64,000 nucleotides of DNA from Candidatus Heimdallarchaeota archaeon LC_3 (GCA_001940645.1 MDVS01000119.1:1-64000); one strand, 5' to 3'; positions 1 to 9,445 are shown, counted from the first letter of the stretch. Numbers and translations are program-made. Notes: generated by a model from the letters alone, not told the origin.

Positions 1-1
1 A

Positions 2-526
2 GCAGGTATTGATATTACACAATCGAAAAAATTCTTTCGATGGTTAAAGAAAAATAATTTATTGACTTTTAAATTTGAATTAGAACTTACATCGTGCCAC
101 AATCGGCGGTATCCCGTCATTGTACAAGCACAATTACTTAAGGTGAAAAAAGGCAGAAAGCCAGAAAGGGTTTATCTTGACTTCTATGTGTACACGACCA
201 ATATTCGAGGTTCAGCAGATTACATTGAGAAAATTTATAGATCTCGTTGGGGAATTGAAACCCAATATCGCGTTGTACATCAGTTTCAAGCTCGAACGAC
301 CTCACTAAACTCTATTTTGCGACTTCTTCTCATTGGAATTGGTTTTATCCTTGAAGCTATTTGGCTCCGTATTAATGCATTTTTGCATATAGTAACTCAT
401 GTTTTAAAGGTTACTTGCAATTATGAGCTTCCTATTAAAATTTATAAAATAAGTACATTAATTTTGACAGTTTCAAGATTCAAACGTCTACTTCAAGCAC
501 TTTGGAGACCAAATGAACGGAGTTGA
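2..526 (+). CDS. IS4/ISH3-like DDE transposase, 3' part
   Basis: The reading frame is open from base 2, so the gene starts outside the window and only its C-terminal 174 or so residues are seen. The block YIEKIYRSRWGIETQYR, followed by an ARTTS stretch and a hydrophobic run, matches the region round the catalytic glutamate of IS4/ISH3-type DDE transposases (Y-x2-R-x3-E arrangement). Such enzymes cut and rejoin the ends of the element. The first methionine-like codon (TTG at 62) is internal. Whether the copy is intact cannot be judged without the upstream part. Confidence 0.8.
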   Translation, partial: AGIDITQSKKFFRWLKKNNLLTFKFELELTSCHNRRYPVIVQAQLLKVKKGRKPERVYLDFYVYTTNIRGSADYIEKIYRSRWGIETQYRVVHQFQARTTSLNSILRLLLIGIGFILEAIWLRINAFLHIVTHVLKVTCNYELPIKIYKISTLILTVSRFKRLLQALWRPNERS

Positions 527-559
527 TCTAGACTTGCGGAAGTACTGATATATTATCAT

Positions 560-730
560 ATGTCAAACGATAATGTACCTAGTCAAAATGAAAATGAAAA
601 AAATTTATTGGTAAAGAAGACTGATACATGTTATAATATTTCAATCCATTTTAAAGAACGACCCAGATTAGATAAGTTAAATAAACAACTTATTGAGGAT
701 TTAATCCAAAACATTAAACAAAATGATTAA
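560..730 (+). CDS. small hypothetical protein, transposon-adjacent
   Basis: A 56-residue reading frame starting with ATG 34 bases after the transposase stop. It is polar at the N-terminus, followed by a segment containing CYNISIHFKERPRLDKL and an amphipathic C-terminal stretch. I do not recognise a family. Its position and direction suggest it could belong to the insertion element or to DNA just outside its right end. No strong ribosome binding site is visible, so it may not be expressed. Confidence 0.4.
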   Translation: MSNDNVPSQNENEKNLLVKKTDTCYNISIHFKERPRLDKLNKQLIEDLIQNIKQND

Positions 731-752
731 AAACAGATGAATAATTTTAGAT

Positions 753-932
753 TTAAGTGAATAATGCAATACTAAACAAACAAATACTAACTAGTAATGA
801 AATTGGAGTCATTATTTTTTTTTCTAAATCACTTTTAGACGTAAAATTTCCTAGTGTGTTTAGAAGTAGATAAAAAGCAAATAACCACACACCAGCTATT
901 GCAATATCTGGGAAGGGAAAGTTTTTCTTTAC
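753..932 (-). pseudogene. hydrophobic ORF remnant
   Basis: This frame is open for 59 codons on the minus strand and encodes two hydrophobic stretches (about residues 9-30 and 42-58) separated by a short polar loop, as in a two-helix membrane protein. There is no ATG near the beginning; the frame opens right after a TGA and the first plausible start is an internal GTG. I read it as the 3' remnant of a membrane protein gene, perhaps broken by the neighbouring insertion element. The rest of 731-1039 holds nothing else I can identify. Confidence 0.3.
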
Positions 933-1039
933 TCATTATTCGACGAAGAAGACAATAGAAGATTTTTTTTAGAAATATTTTTCTTTTTTTTTAATATTGA
1001 TGCTTAGAAACTTCGCTGTTTAAAATAGTAATTATACAT

Positions 1040-2017
1040 TTAGATTTTGGCTAAATAAAGTAATTTTTCCCATTTTCTGTCAGAATATTCTTGAATTTCG
1101 TTTATTATTTCTCTTCCATTTTCTTGTTTAAAGATGTGCTTGAATCGTCCCTGAGCTTCTAAATACTTCACAATGGGTTTCTTAAATTTTTTTGGGTCTC
1201 TAGCAATTTTCATTGATGGAGGGTTAAGTTTGTACTCACCTTTCACTACCTCATAAATTGGATGTAAGCAGGTTTCAATAGCCAATCGAGACATATCCAA
1301 ACTCAAATGGGTGTCGAAACGATGGCCTCTTGGGCAAGGAGAATCAATCAATATAAATGCTGGACCTTCTACATCTAATCCTGTTCGAACTTTACGAATA
1401 AAATCTTTAGGATAAGCAGGAGAAGCAGTAGCAGCAAACGGAATATCATGAGCAATCATAATCTGCATGAAGTCTTTTGTAAACTGTTGTTTTCCTGGAA
1501 CTACCTTACCACCGGGGCTAGTAGTTGTTGCTGCACCTCTTGGTGTAGCAGATGACCTTTGGATTCCTGTATTCATATATCCTCCATTATTATAACAAAT
1601 ATAAAGAAAATCTGCTCCTCTTTCTACTGCACCTGATAATGATTGGAGTCCTATGTCGTATGTTCCTCCATCACCACCAAAAACAATTATGTCTGTTTTT
1701 TCATATTTATATTTTCCTCGACGATTCATTGCTTTATATGCTGCATCTATACCAGACGCAGTAGCTGCAGAATTTTCAAACGCATTATGAATCCATGGTA
1801 GCTTCCAAGAGGTAAATGGATAGATTGTTGAAGCAACTTCCAAACAACAGGTTGCATTTACTACTACTGATGCTTTATCAGTAGCCATAGTTGCTAGGCG
1901 TGCAATGGTTCCTGCTGCACATCCTGCACATAATCTATGACCAGAATCAAACAAATTTTTGTTAGTTTCTGCTAATATTTTTAATGATAATGGATTTTTT
2001 TGTTTTACAGTCATCAT
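1040..2017 (-). CDS. porB: pyruvate/2-oxoacid:ferredoxin oxidoreductase, beta subunit
   Basis: The beta subunit binds thiamine diphosphate and one [4Fe-4S] cluster in the enzyme that oxidatively decarboxylates pyruvate (or a related 2-oxoacid) to acyl-CoA and reduces ferredoxin. At 325 aa it has the usual length. An early CAGCAAG segment supplies cluster cysteines. FGGDGGTYDIGLQSLSGA followed by YNNGGYMNTG is the TPP/Mg binding motif, and the late SPCPRGH supplies a further cysteine. AGGAGG lies just before the ATG, inside the end of the alpha-subunit gene, so the two are probably translationally coupled. Pyruvate is the likeliest substrate by resemblance, but this is not proven by sequence alone. 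Confidence 0.92.
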   Translation of the reverse strand: MMTVKQKNPLSLKILAETNKNLFDSGHRLCAGCAAGTIARLATMATDKASVVVNATCCLEVASTIYPFTSWKLPWIHNAFENSAATASGIDAAYKAMNRRGKYKYEKTDIIVFGGDGGTYDIGLQSLSGAVERGADFLYICYNNGGYMNTGIQRSSATPRGAATTTSPGGKVVPGKQQFTKDFMQIMIAHDIPFAATASPAYPKDFIRKVRTGLDVEGPAFILIDSPCPRGHRFDTHLSLDMSRLAIETCLHPIYEVVKGEYKLNPPSMKIARDPKKFKKPIVKYLEAQGRFKHIFKQENGREIINEIQEYSDRKWEKLLYLAKI

Positions 2018-2029
2018 AATATCCTCCTT

Positions 2030-3229
2030 TTACTTCCTAACTCCCCACCATTGGTGTGGCATTACTTTTTCGTTATCGGTATATTCTTTTGTTTGGTAAT
2101 ACATCTCTTTCCATTCGGGTATTAGTACGTCTCTTCCACCAATACCTGCTGTATATCCATAGAGCATAGGTCTTTTTGGAGCATCGTACAATGCAGATCG
2201 AATATCAGAATAGACATTTGAGCCAATTCCTCCAAAAGTGTGTGTTCGTTCTACTATAGTTAGTCCTTTCAAGTCTTTAACGGCAGAAATAAGTTCGTTT
2301 TGTGGAAAAGGCCTATACGTTCGTAATTTTAGTAAACCAACTTTTTCTCCTTGTGCTCGTAATTCATCAACCAGCGTTTTTGCATTTCCTGCAAATGCTC
2401 CCAATGTTAGCATTGCATAGTCTGCATCATCCATTTGATATTGTTCAAGCATTTGATAGTACCTTCCTGTCCTTTCTCCCCAATCCTCAAATATTTTTGG
2501 AATTACTGTAGCTGTTTTATCCATTGCTTGCTTTATTTGATATCTAAGTTCCATATAATAATCAGGTAAGGCTAACAATCCAACAGTAATGGGCTTATCT
2601 GGATTTAAACTAAATTCTGGATCTCTTTCAGGTAAAAAATCATGAACAAATTCTTTTGTTAAAGGTAATACTCCTTCCAGAGCATGGGATACTATGAAAC
2701 CATCAAGTCCATAAGCTACAGGTAATTGCACATCTGGGTGTTCTCCGATTCGAAATGCTAGAAAAGTATGATCGTATGCTTCCTGATTGTCTTCTCCAAA
2801 CATTGATACCCAACCAGCATCACGAAAAGTCATTTGATCTGTTAAATCACCATGAATGTTGATTGGTCCACTTATTGCCCTATTTGCTACACTCATAACA
2901 ATGGGTAAACGTGAACTTGCTGCAATATATAATATTTCATACATTAAAAGTATCCCTTGCGAGCTTGAGGCTGTGAATACTCTTGCACCGGTTGAAGAAG
3001 CCCCTACACAAGCACTCATTGCTGAATGTTCAGATTCTACAGTAATATATTCACTGTTTATTTCCCCATCAGCATAAAAGTCACTGATTCGTTCAACAAT
3101 TATGGTTTGAGGTGTTATTGGATATGCCGCTACTACATCGGGATCTATAAGCTTAACAGCTTGTGCTACTGCTTCATCTCCAGTCATTCCTACTGGCGAA
3201 AGGTTGATTGGTTTATGTAATGTATTCAT
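2030..3229 (-). CDS. porA: pyruvate/2-oxoacid:ferredoxin oxidoreductase, alpha subunit
   Basis: The alpha subunit (399 aa) has the N-terminal transketolase-like pyrimidine-binding domain and a C-terminal transketolase-like domain II. AAYPITPQT, ITVESEHSAMSA and the ASSSQG stretch are typical of PorA. It pairs with the beta subunit to form the TPP active site. It sits second in a three-gene operon, 26 bases after the gamma-delta gene and 12 bases before porB, and a perfect GGAGG precedes its ATG by seven bases. Together the operon encodes a complete cytosolic enzyme, central to fermentative or acetogenic archaeal carbon metabolism. Confidence 0.93.
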   Translation of the reverse strand: MNTLHKPINLSPVGMTGDEAVAQAVKLIDPDVVAAYPITPQTIIVERISDFYADGEINSEYITVESEHSAMSACVGASSTGARVFTASSSQGILLMYEILYIAASSRLPIVMSVANRAISGPINIHGDLTDQMTFRDAGWVSMFGEDNQEAYDHTFLAFRIGEHPDVQLPVAYGLDGFIVSHALEGVLPLTKEFVHDFLPERDPEFSLNPDKPITVGLLALPDYYMELRYQIKQAMDKTATVIPKIFEDWGERTGRYYQMLEQYQMDDADYAMLTLGAFAGNAKTLVDELRAQGEKVGLLKLRTYRPFPQNELISAVKDLKGLTIVERTHTFGGIGSNVYSDIRSALYDAPKRPMLYGYTAGIGGRDVLIPEWKEMYYQTKEYTDNEKVMPHQWWGVRK

Positions 3230-3255
3230 TTAGTTTCCTCCTTCTGGTTCACAAT

Positions 3256-4254
3256 CTACTTATCTTTAATATCAGTTTTTCCAAGAGGCATCTCTGCAAT
3301 ACCTGGAAAGAGTAACGCACGCTCATCACATTCATAAGCACACATTCCACATCCTTTACAGAAATCAGTTAATATTATTGGATAGCCCTTTGGATTCTCG
3401 CTGTAATCCATCTTTATTGCGGTATCTGGACAGACAAAGAAGCAGGTTAGGCAACTAATACATTTTTCTTTAACTAATGTAGGTTGAACAGCGGCCCAAT
3501 CTCCTGTTTTGAAAGCTTTAGATGAACCTGGATATGGAACGACAGTTCCCATAGGTAATTTCTCATAACCCCATTTTTCTTTTGTCCATTGATTTATAAT
3601 TGCTATTGGATCATCATTAGTTACGGAGATCATTTTTGAATCTTGTTCGATTTTTGCATCTATTTTTGGTGGTAATTCATCAGTAGCATTTTGAATAATT
3701 TTTACATTCATATAGGCCGCTAGTATTGCTTGCCCATTCTTTTCTCCTAATGATCCAGGAAATAACTTTTTTACTGCTATTACCACATTTTCTATATCAA
3801 CAATTCGAGTTAATTTTACAACTGCTCCAACCATTCCTGTATTAGCTACGGGTCTTCCTAAATGTTTTTGTGCTATAGTAGTTGCATCAATCATTGCCAC
3901 TGTTATATTTTTTGGTGGTTTAAGATCTTCTTTCAAAATATTTTCATCAGAATGGTTAATAACAACGATTCCTTGATTTACAATTCCTGAAAGAACATTT
4001 ATTTGTTTAAGTAAGGTGTTATCCTGAACTACGACAATATTTGGTTCATAAATTTCTGTTTTTATGGTAAATTTTTTATCTGACAACCGTGTAAATGCTG
4101 CAATTGGTGCTCCTGCACGTTCGGGTCCAAATGCAGGAAATGAATGAACAAATTTTTCTTCAAGTAAAGCTGCCTCAGCAATTAATCGTGCACCAGTTAC
4201 TACTCCTCCTCCTCCTCGACCATGAAATCTTATATCATGCATATTATCTTTCAA
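3256..4254 (-). CDS. 2-oxoacid:ferredoxin oxidoreductase, gamma-delta fusion
   Basis: One 332-residue protein combines two subunits that are often separate. Residues 1 to about 185 are the gamma domain, with a glycine-rich start (FHGRGGGGVVTGARL) and the PAFGPERAGAP motif. Residues about 235-332 are the delta domain, a two-cluster ferredoxin with cysteines at 265, 268, 271, 275 and 299, 302, 305, 309 for two [4Fe-4S] clusters. It passes electrons from the TPP site to ferredoxin. It is first in the operon with porA and porB, and no separate delta gene is present nearby. Confidence 0.92.
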   Translation of the reverse strand: MKDNMHDIRFHGRGGGGVVTGARLIAEAALLEEKFVHSFPAFGPERAGAPIAAFTRLSDKKFTIKTEIYEPNIVVVQDNTLLKQINVLSGIVNQGIVVINHSDENILKEDLKPPKNITVAMIDATTIAQKHLGRPVANTGMVGAVVKLTRIVDIENVVIAVKKLFPGSLGEKNGQAILAAYMNVKIIQNATDELPPKIDAKIEQDSKMISVTNDDPIAIINQWTKEKWGYEKLPMGTVVPYPGSSKAFKTGDWAAVQPTLVKEKCISCLTCFFVCPDTAIKMDYSENPKGYPIILTDFCKGCGMCAYECDERALLFPGIAEMPLGKTDIKDK

Positions 4255-4351
4255 AAGACATATACTCCATTTTATTTTTTTTTTATTTATATTTTTTGAG
4301 TATTTCTTAATTTAATCTTATTTCAGCTAATTCTAGTTTAATAAATTAGAA

Positions 4352-4450
4352 TTAAATATTACAATAAGGACACACATGCTCAAATTTAGGTGAAACACTC
4401 TTCGGATTACCTACAAAATGAAGCATGTCATTAACCACAAAGTCATTCAT
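4352..4450 (-). CDS. possible 32-residue CxxC microprotein
   Basis: A short frame starts with ATG ten bases after a GGAG and ends with a CPYC pair three residues before the stop. The composition (GNPKSVSPKFEHVCPYCNI at the end) looks like real protein and unlike random AT-rich translation, but the length is too small for a family assignment. It lies upstream of the Por operon, in the same direction and about 100 bases away. It could equally be the tail of a decayed gene. Confidence 0.3.
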   Translation of the reverse strand: MNDFVVNDMLHFVGNPKSVSPKFEHVCPYCNI

Positions 4451-4527
4451 TCGTTACAAACTCCATAATTACTAAATTAATCTTATAAAATTTACTCTGA
4501 AAATCTCATTAGGTAAAAGGTGAGGAA

Positions 4528-4983
4528 TTGTCTGCACTACATAAATATCCTTTCAAATCAATGATTTCAATCATAAACGAATTAACTTCAAAAAAAAAAT
4601 CAATAACTCTATACGACATTCAGGGAGCTTCTGGAGCTTGTGTCCCTGATACCATGGAAGCAGCTGAATTGCTTTCCTATCTAACTTCTTTAGGAAAAAT
4701 AATCGAAACGCCTAAGGGGTGGATAAGAATTGCTGAAAAGATTTCACCGAAAGAGCCACGAAGATATTTTTATCTTAAAGAAATATTACAGATGATTAAA
4801 TCACTTTCTACAACTGATCCTTTAACTTCACATCAATTAGCAGATAAAATTGGTTTGACAGTTTCAGAAGTTGTACAATATCTTCAATTTTTTAAAGAAA
4901 TAACATCAGCGGGTCACGTAATAATTGATACTAAGGGATATCCCTATAATTATTACTTAGAACCTTATATAAATGTTATTTAA
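4528..4983 (+). CDS. two-part helix-turn-helix protein
   Basis: This 151-residue protein looks like two small winged-helix units. Residues 1-70 include a helical segment followed by LGKIIETPKGWIRI, resembling a recognition helix and wing. Residues about 80-140 contain LTSHQLADKIGLTVSEVVQYLQFF, a clear HTH pattern. It is probably a DNA-binding regulator. The chosen TTG start follows GGTGAGG by only a few bases; the next in-frame ATG is at 4561. It stands alone between two minus-strand genes, divergent from the Por operon, so it could regulate that operon, but no operator is visible. Confidence 0.6.
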   Translation: MSALHKYPFKSMISIINELTSKKKSITLYDIQGASGACVPDTMEAAELLSYLTSLGKIIETPKGWIRIAEKISPKEPRRYFYLKEILQMIKSLSTTDPLTSHQLADKIGLTVSEVVQYLQFFKEITSAGHVIIDTKGYPYNYYLEPYINVI

Positions 4984-5180
4984 GAGTAATATTCTCCTGT
5001 TTAATTTATTTTTAGTTTGGATACTAAAGTCGTCTTAATTAGATTATTAAAATTAGTTCTTTCAGGCCTTACTCATATTTACAGAAAGTTTGCAAAGAAA
5101 ATATTCTTCATCAAATCATCATTTAATATTTCTTTAATTGAACTTTTAAGGAAATAAATATATTCTGATATACATTTCGA

Positions 5181-6377
5181 CTAGGGAGAGGGTATATTAT
5201 AATATTTCGATACTTCATCATAGAAGGTTTCTTCATATTTAGTGTTAAAAGAGTTTATTCGTTCAAAGTCTATTGAATATAAATCTAATATTTTTTCAGG
5301 GGTAAAAGGAGTATCTCTGAGTTTATATTGAAGATTTATCTGAAAATATTGTTTGCAGAACTTGATCCAAGGAAGGGGATTTTGAACTGGTAACTTTTTT
5401 TCTATTAGGGTTCCTATTTCAACACTCCACATTCTTGAGGTTGAATTTGGATTATATCCTCCACCACCAGTAACTATCATTTTTCCTGTTGATGTTTGTT
5501 TTGCTAATGATTTCATTACATTAGCTAATTTTTCATAGGCAAATGATGATAATAATAAATGTCCCATGGGATCTTGCTGATGTGCATCCACACCTGCTTG
5601 CCAGACAACTATATCAGGATTAAATTGTTGTACAATAGTTGGAATATATTTAGTAAAATAATGTAGATAAGGTTCATCGTGAGTATATTTGTAAAGAGGA
5701 AAGTTTATCGATGAACCTTCAGCTTTATCTGGTTCTCCCAGTTCATCTGGGTATCCTGATCCAGGAAACATAAATTGTCCTGATTCATGAAAACTTACTG
5801 TTAACACATCTGGATCATCGTAGAAAATATGTTGTGTCCCATCCCCATGATGAAGATCAGTATCAATATAAGCAACTCGTAGTCCCTGCGTTTGTAATTT
5901 TTTTATTAAAATTGCCAAATCATTTAAGTAACAAAAACCACCTGCTTTATTTGGAAATGCATGGTGTAAACCGCCCATCATTACAAAGGAATAGTCATAA
6001 TCAGCTTCTAAAACTACTTCACCAGCAATTAATGTGGCTCCAGCGATTAACATGCTAGTTTCATATAAATCTGGAAACACTGGACAATCATTAGTACCCA
6101 ATCCAAATTTATAATTAAATCCAGGTTCTTTTGATAAACGTTTAATTTCTGAAATATAATCTTCTGAATGGATTTTTTTAACTAATTCTTCTTCTGCTTT
6201 CTTAGGAGTAATGATATCAACATTTGATAATTCGGATTCAACAATTTTTAATTCTTGCATTAATTTATGAGCAACAACCAACCTTTTTCTATTCATAGGA
6301 TGACTAATTCCTAGATCATATTGAAAAAAATTATCGGAAAAAATGTAAGCTAGTTTAGGAGTCATTGTTTTTGCCAA
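5181..6377 (-). CDS. histone deacetylase-superfamily deacetylase (AcuC-like)
   Basis: This 398-residue protein has the arginase/deacetylase fold of class I HDACs and AcuC. All catalytic positions can be read: the His-His pair at 138-139 (GGLHHAF), zinc ligands Asp174 and His176 (DTDLHHGDG) and Asp264 (AGVDAHQ), and the transition-state Tyr308 in GGGGYNP. It should hydrolyse acetyl-lysine or another acylated amine. The substrate could be histones, Alba-like chromatin proteins, acetyl-CoA synthetase or polyamines; the sequence does not decide. The C-terminal 70 residues extend past the core. It appears monocistronic. Confidence 0.92.
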   Translation of the reverse strand: MAKTMTPKLAYIFSDNFFQYDLGISHPMNRKRLVVAHKLMQELKIVESELSNVDIITPKKAEEELVKKIHSEDYISEIKRLSKEPGFNYKFGLGTNDCPVFPDLYETSMLIAGATLIAGEVVLEADYDYSFVMMGGLHHAFPNKAGGFCYLNDLAILIKKLQTQGLRVAYIDTDLHHGDGTQHIFYDDPDVLTVSFHESGQFMFPGSGYPDELGEPDKAEGSSINFPLYKYTHDEPYLHYFTKYIPTIVQQFNPDIVVWQAGVDAHQQDPMGHLLLSSFAYEKLANVMKSLAKQTSTGKMIVTGGGGYNPNSTSRMWSVEIGTLIEKKLPVQNPLPWIKFCKQYFQINLQYKLRDTPFTPEKILDLYSIDFERINSFNTKYEETFYDEVSKYYNIPSP

Positions 6378-6491
6378 TAAGGTATTTCTATAAGAATTGG
6401 TAGGTTATTCAATTAAGAATAGAAAATTATATTTATATTTAGTATTAAGGTAGTTTATGATAACTTCAGAATATTATTTTCATCAACTTTA

Positions 6492-7055
6492 TTAAAGTAA
6501 ATTATTGTTATTAGCAAATTGTAATAATTTATCAGCTGAAAATTGAAATAAACTAACAACATTAACTTTATTTGCCTCTTCCCAATTATTATTAGTTTCA
6601 TTCTTTTCCCTTCTATCTACGAGAACAAGTATTTCTTCAACAATTCCTCTTTCAGATCGAATATTTTGAATAGCAAATTCTTTACTGAATCCTGAACTAA
6701 TTAAATCGTCTACTAATAAAACTCTTTTATTATCAACTTTAATTCCTTCTAATTTCTTTTTTGTGCCATGAGATTTGATCTCTTTCCTCAGATAAATCAA
6801 GGGTTTCTCACAAAAAATCGAGATATAGGTTGCGAATGGGACTCCTGCTGTCGGAATTCCAACTACTATATCAAAATCTAAAGTTCTACATTTTTTGATT
6901 AGTAAATCACCAATTTTTTTAAATAATCGAGGATAGCTTGGAATTAATCGTAAATCCAGATAAAATTTTGAGCTTTTTCCAGATGCTAAGGTAAAATCAC
7001 CAAATTTCAAAGCATTCATTTCACGTAATTTTATTAAAAATGTTTCAGGGTCCAT
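6492..7055 (-). CDS. pyrE: orotate phosphoribosyltransferase
   Basis: PyrE joins orotate and PRPP to give orotidine monophosphate, step five of pyrimidine synthesis. The PRPP-binding motif is RVLLVDDLISSG, and the N-terminal ALKFGDFTLASGKSSKFYLDLR is typical of the family. I place the start at the ATG at 7055 because AGGT lies eight bases before it; a TTG at 7064 would add three residues. The gene is divergent from pyrF, with about 100 bases between them, so the two may share a control region. Confidence 0.92.
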   Translation of the reverse strand: MDPETFLIKLREMNALKFGDFTLASGKSSKFYLDLRLIPSYPRLFKKIGDLLIKKCRTLDFDIVVGIPTAGVPFATYISIFCEKPLIYLRKEIKSHGTKKKLEGIKVDNKRVLLVDDLISSGFSKEFAIQNIRSERGIVEEILVLVDRREKNETNNNWEEANKVNVVSLFQFSADKLLQFANNNNLL

Positions 7056-7120
7056 AAATATCAACCTGCGTCTCTAAATGATTTGATATTCTGCTACTCA
7101 ATAAGAATCTATTTTAAAAC

Positions 7121-7133
7121 TGAATATTTAAAG
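7121..7133 (+). promoter_or_regulatory. candidate TATA box for pyrF-pyrC
   Basis: The stretch TGAATATTTAAAG lies about 35 bases before the pyrF ATG, the spacing expected for an archaeal TATA element giving a very short leader. The composition is AT-rich throughout, so this is a suggestion only. Confidence 0.35.
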
Positions 7134-7162
7134 TTGATATGTAATTTCAGGAAAGATTAATT

Positions 7163-7924
7163 ATGGGAAAATTTAGTAATTTACTCTTGAAAAATGTAAC
7201 TGACAAAAGTTCTAGAATTATTTGGGCGTTTGATCCTCCTTTAAATTTTAATAATCCAATAAAAGTCGGAAAAATTATCATTAACAGAATAGCGCCTTAT
7301 ATCTCAGCAGTTAAACTAAATAGACAATTAGTGTTACCTTTAGGACTTCAATCTGTGGAATTTCTTTCTTTCATGGACTTACTACGAGAAAATGGATTAC
7401 CAATTATCATGGATGCAAAGGTGAATGATATTGGATATACAAATTATTCTATAGCAATGAATTACTTTTCTTCTGGATTTGATGCTATTATAGTTAATCC
7501 CTTCATCGGTTGGGAGGGAGGTGTAGATCAAATTTTTAAAGCAAGTGATGAATTAGATAAGGAAATAATATTATTAGCTTTTATGAGTCATGATGCTAGT
7601 CCTTTCGGTTATGGTCGTACAATTATTGATAATTCTATTAAAACACCATTTTACAAGGTTTTTGCTGAATGTGCTAATACTTGGAATGCTTCCGGAGTGA
7701 TAGCAGGTGCAACCCATTCCGATAAAATTGTTGACATTAGAAATATACTTGAGAGTGACAAAATGATTTTCTCACCAGGAATTGGAGCTCAAGGAGGAGA
7801 TTATAGTTTAGCAAGAAAATCTGGCATGGATTTTGGAATAGTGGGTAGAGAAATAACTTTTAGTAATAATCCGGAAATAATCGTTAAAAAATACATAGAA
7901 AAAGAAAAAAACTTCAATAATTGA
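7163..7924 (+). CDS. pyrF: orotidine 5'-phosphate decarboxylase
   Basis: PyrF decarboxylates OMP to UMP, the last step of the de novo pathway. The catalytic Asp-x-Lys-x2-Asp motif is seen in IIMDAKVNDIGYT, and the phosphate-binding end is recognisable in SPGIGAQGGD. At 253 aa it is close to the longer archaeal and bacterial type-2 forms. It is followed by pyrC only 20 bases downstream, indicating a two-gene operon. A short GGAAAG precedes the ATG. Confidence 0.92.
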   Translation: MGKFSNLLLKNVTDKSSRIIWAFDPPLNFNNPIKVGKIIINRIAPYISAVKLNRQLVLPLGLQSVEFLSFMDLLRENGLPIIMDAKVNDIGYTNYSIAMNYFSSGFDAIIVNPFIGWEGGVDQIFKASDELDKEIILLAFMSHDASPFGYGRTIIDNSIKTPFYKVFAECANTWNASGVIAGATHSDKIVDIRNILESDKMIFSPGIGAQGGDYSLARKSGMDFGIVGREITFSNNPEIIVKKYIEKEKNFNN

Positions 7925-7944
7925 TTTCATAATAGTTGCTCTTA

Positions 7945-9198
7945 ATGTGGATTTATAATATTAAATTAGTTGAACACCAGGGAATTTTTGATGGAAAACT
8001 AGAGTATTCTCAAGAATCAGGTATGATTACTAAAATTACTCATCAAAAATCTGTAAGTTCAGTTATAAAAGACAATGGAATTGACGGGAAAGGACAATAT
8101 CTCTGTTCTGGAATGGTCGATATTCATGTCCATTTCAGAGATTTGAATCAATCACACAAAGAGACTTTGGAATCGGGTATGAAAGCTGCAGTTCACGGGG
8201 GGATAACTACAGTTTTTGACATGCCAAACAAAGATCCCATTGTGGACAATGTAGAAATATTAAACAAATTAAATAATAAAGCATCTAAAATATCAGAAAT
8301 TGATATTTTTAATTATATGCTAGTTAATAAGACTAGTGTTTCTCAATTGGTTAAAGAAGACAATCCTTCGAAGTTTTGGAAGGTAGTTTTTGGAGGAACT
8401 ACTAATGTTGAATCAGAAAATTACGACATAATAACTGAATTCTCAAAATTGGTAAAGGATACCACTTTTCTAGCTATTCATGCTGAGGATTCAGATTTAA
8501 TTAAAGAAAATCTTAAAAGATTTTATCCAACTTATGATAATCATGATATAATAAGATCAAAGGAAGTAGAAATTAAATCGGTTGAAAGAAGTTTACAATC
8601 AATTAATAAAAGCAATAATAAAGCTATAACTTATCATTTTGCACATATAACTACTGAATCAGCCTTGGAACATTTATTAAATAACAAACGTGAAAATTTG
8701 AGCTGGGAAGTTACTCCACATCACCTATTTTTAAACACTAAAAATGTAATAAAACTCAAAGAAAAGGGATTTGTTAATCCTCCATTGAGAGATAAAATAA
8801 GTCAAGAATCACTTTTGAAAAATTATTTAGAAAACAAAATACCAATTATAGCTACAGATCATGCGCCACATACTTTAGAAGAAAAAGTAAATTATTCTTT
8901 AAGCGGGTTTCCTAATTTAGACACAGTTATTCCAGTAATGGTCACCAATAATATTCCATTATGGCTATTGGTGGAAACTTATAGTTATAATCCATCAAAA
9001 TTAATGAATCTTTCTGATAGGGGAGAAATTTCAGTTGGAAAATTAGCGGATCTTATTCTTATTGATCCAAAAAATGAATTAACAGTTAAAAGTGAATTAA
9101 TTCAATCAAAAGCAAAATGGAGCCCATGGGACGGAGAAAAATTAAAAGGCTGGGTATCAAAAACTTGGAAGAGAGGCAAAATAGTTTTTGAGAGGTAA
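7945..9198 (+). CDS. pyrC: dihydroorotase
   Basis: PyrC cyclises carbamoyl aspartate to dihydroorotate. The metal-binding MVDIHVHFRD motif lies early, and a later IIATDHAPHT gives the catalytic aspartate, as in type I dihydroorotases and related amidohydrolases. The first-half HGGITTVFDMPN block is also diagnostic. The start is taken at ATG 7945; a TTG nine bases earlier is in frame but less likely. No lysine that could be the carbamylated ligand was assigned with confidence. It is transcribed behind pyrF. Confidence 0.9.
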   Translation: MWIYNIKLVEHQGIFDGKLEYSQESGMITKITHQKSVSSVIKDNGIDGKGQYLCSGMVDIHVHFRDLNQSHKETLESGMKAAVHGGITTVFDMPNKDPIVDNVEILNKLNNKASKISEIDIFNYMLVNKTSVSQLVKEDNPSKFWKVVFGGTTNVESENYDIITEFSKLVKDTTFLAIHAEDSDLIKENLKRFYPTYDNHDIIRSKEVEIKSVERSLQSINKSNNKAITYHFAHITTESALEHLLNNKRENLSWEVTPHHLFLNTKNVIKLKEKGFVNPPLRDKISQESLLKNYLENKIPIIATDHAPHTLEEKVNYSLSGFPNLDTVIPVMVTNNIPLWLLVETYSYNPSKLMNLSDRGEISVGKLADLILIDPKNELTVKSELIQSKAKWSPWDGEKLKGWVSKTWKRGKIVFER

Positions 9199-9445
9199 TT
9201 TGTGGGCAAAATTTCTGTTTAGAAATCGAACCACCAAAAATTTGAAATTCCTAAAATGGCTTTTAATAGTACATACATACAATATTTGCTTATACCAATT
9301 TAAGAGGTACATCTTTTTTGATTGATTTGTTATATAAACATACATCATAAAATTAAATCGCTATAGAACCTTTGAATAATAGTTTAATAATTCATTTATT
9401 TTCAATACGATTTAAATTGAACATAAATACAAATTGTGATACAAA

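Noticed and set aside
1000..1020. GAAACTTCG similar to the IS605 right-end block
   Set aside because: Only nine bases match and the second block is missing.
9157..9348. 63-codon minus-strand frame after pyrC
   Set aside because: It overlaps the end of pyrC, has no family features and no ribosome binding site; composition is that of AT-rich intergenic DNA.
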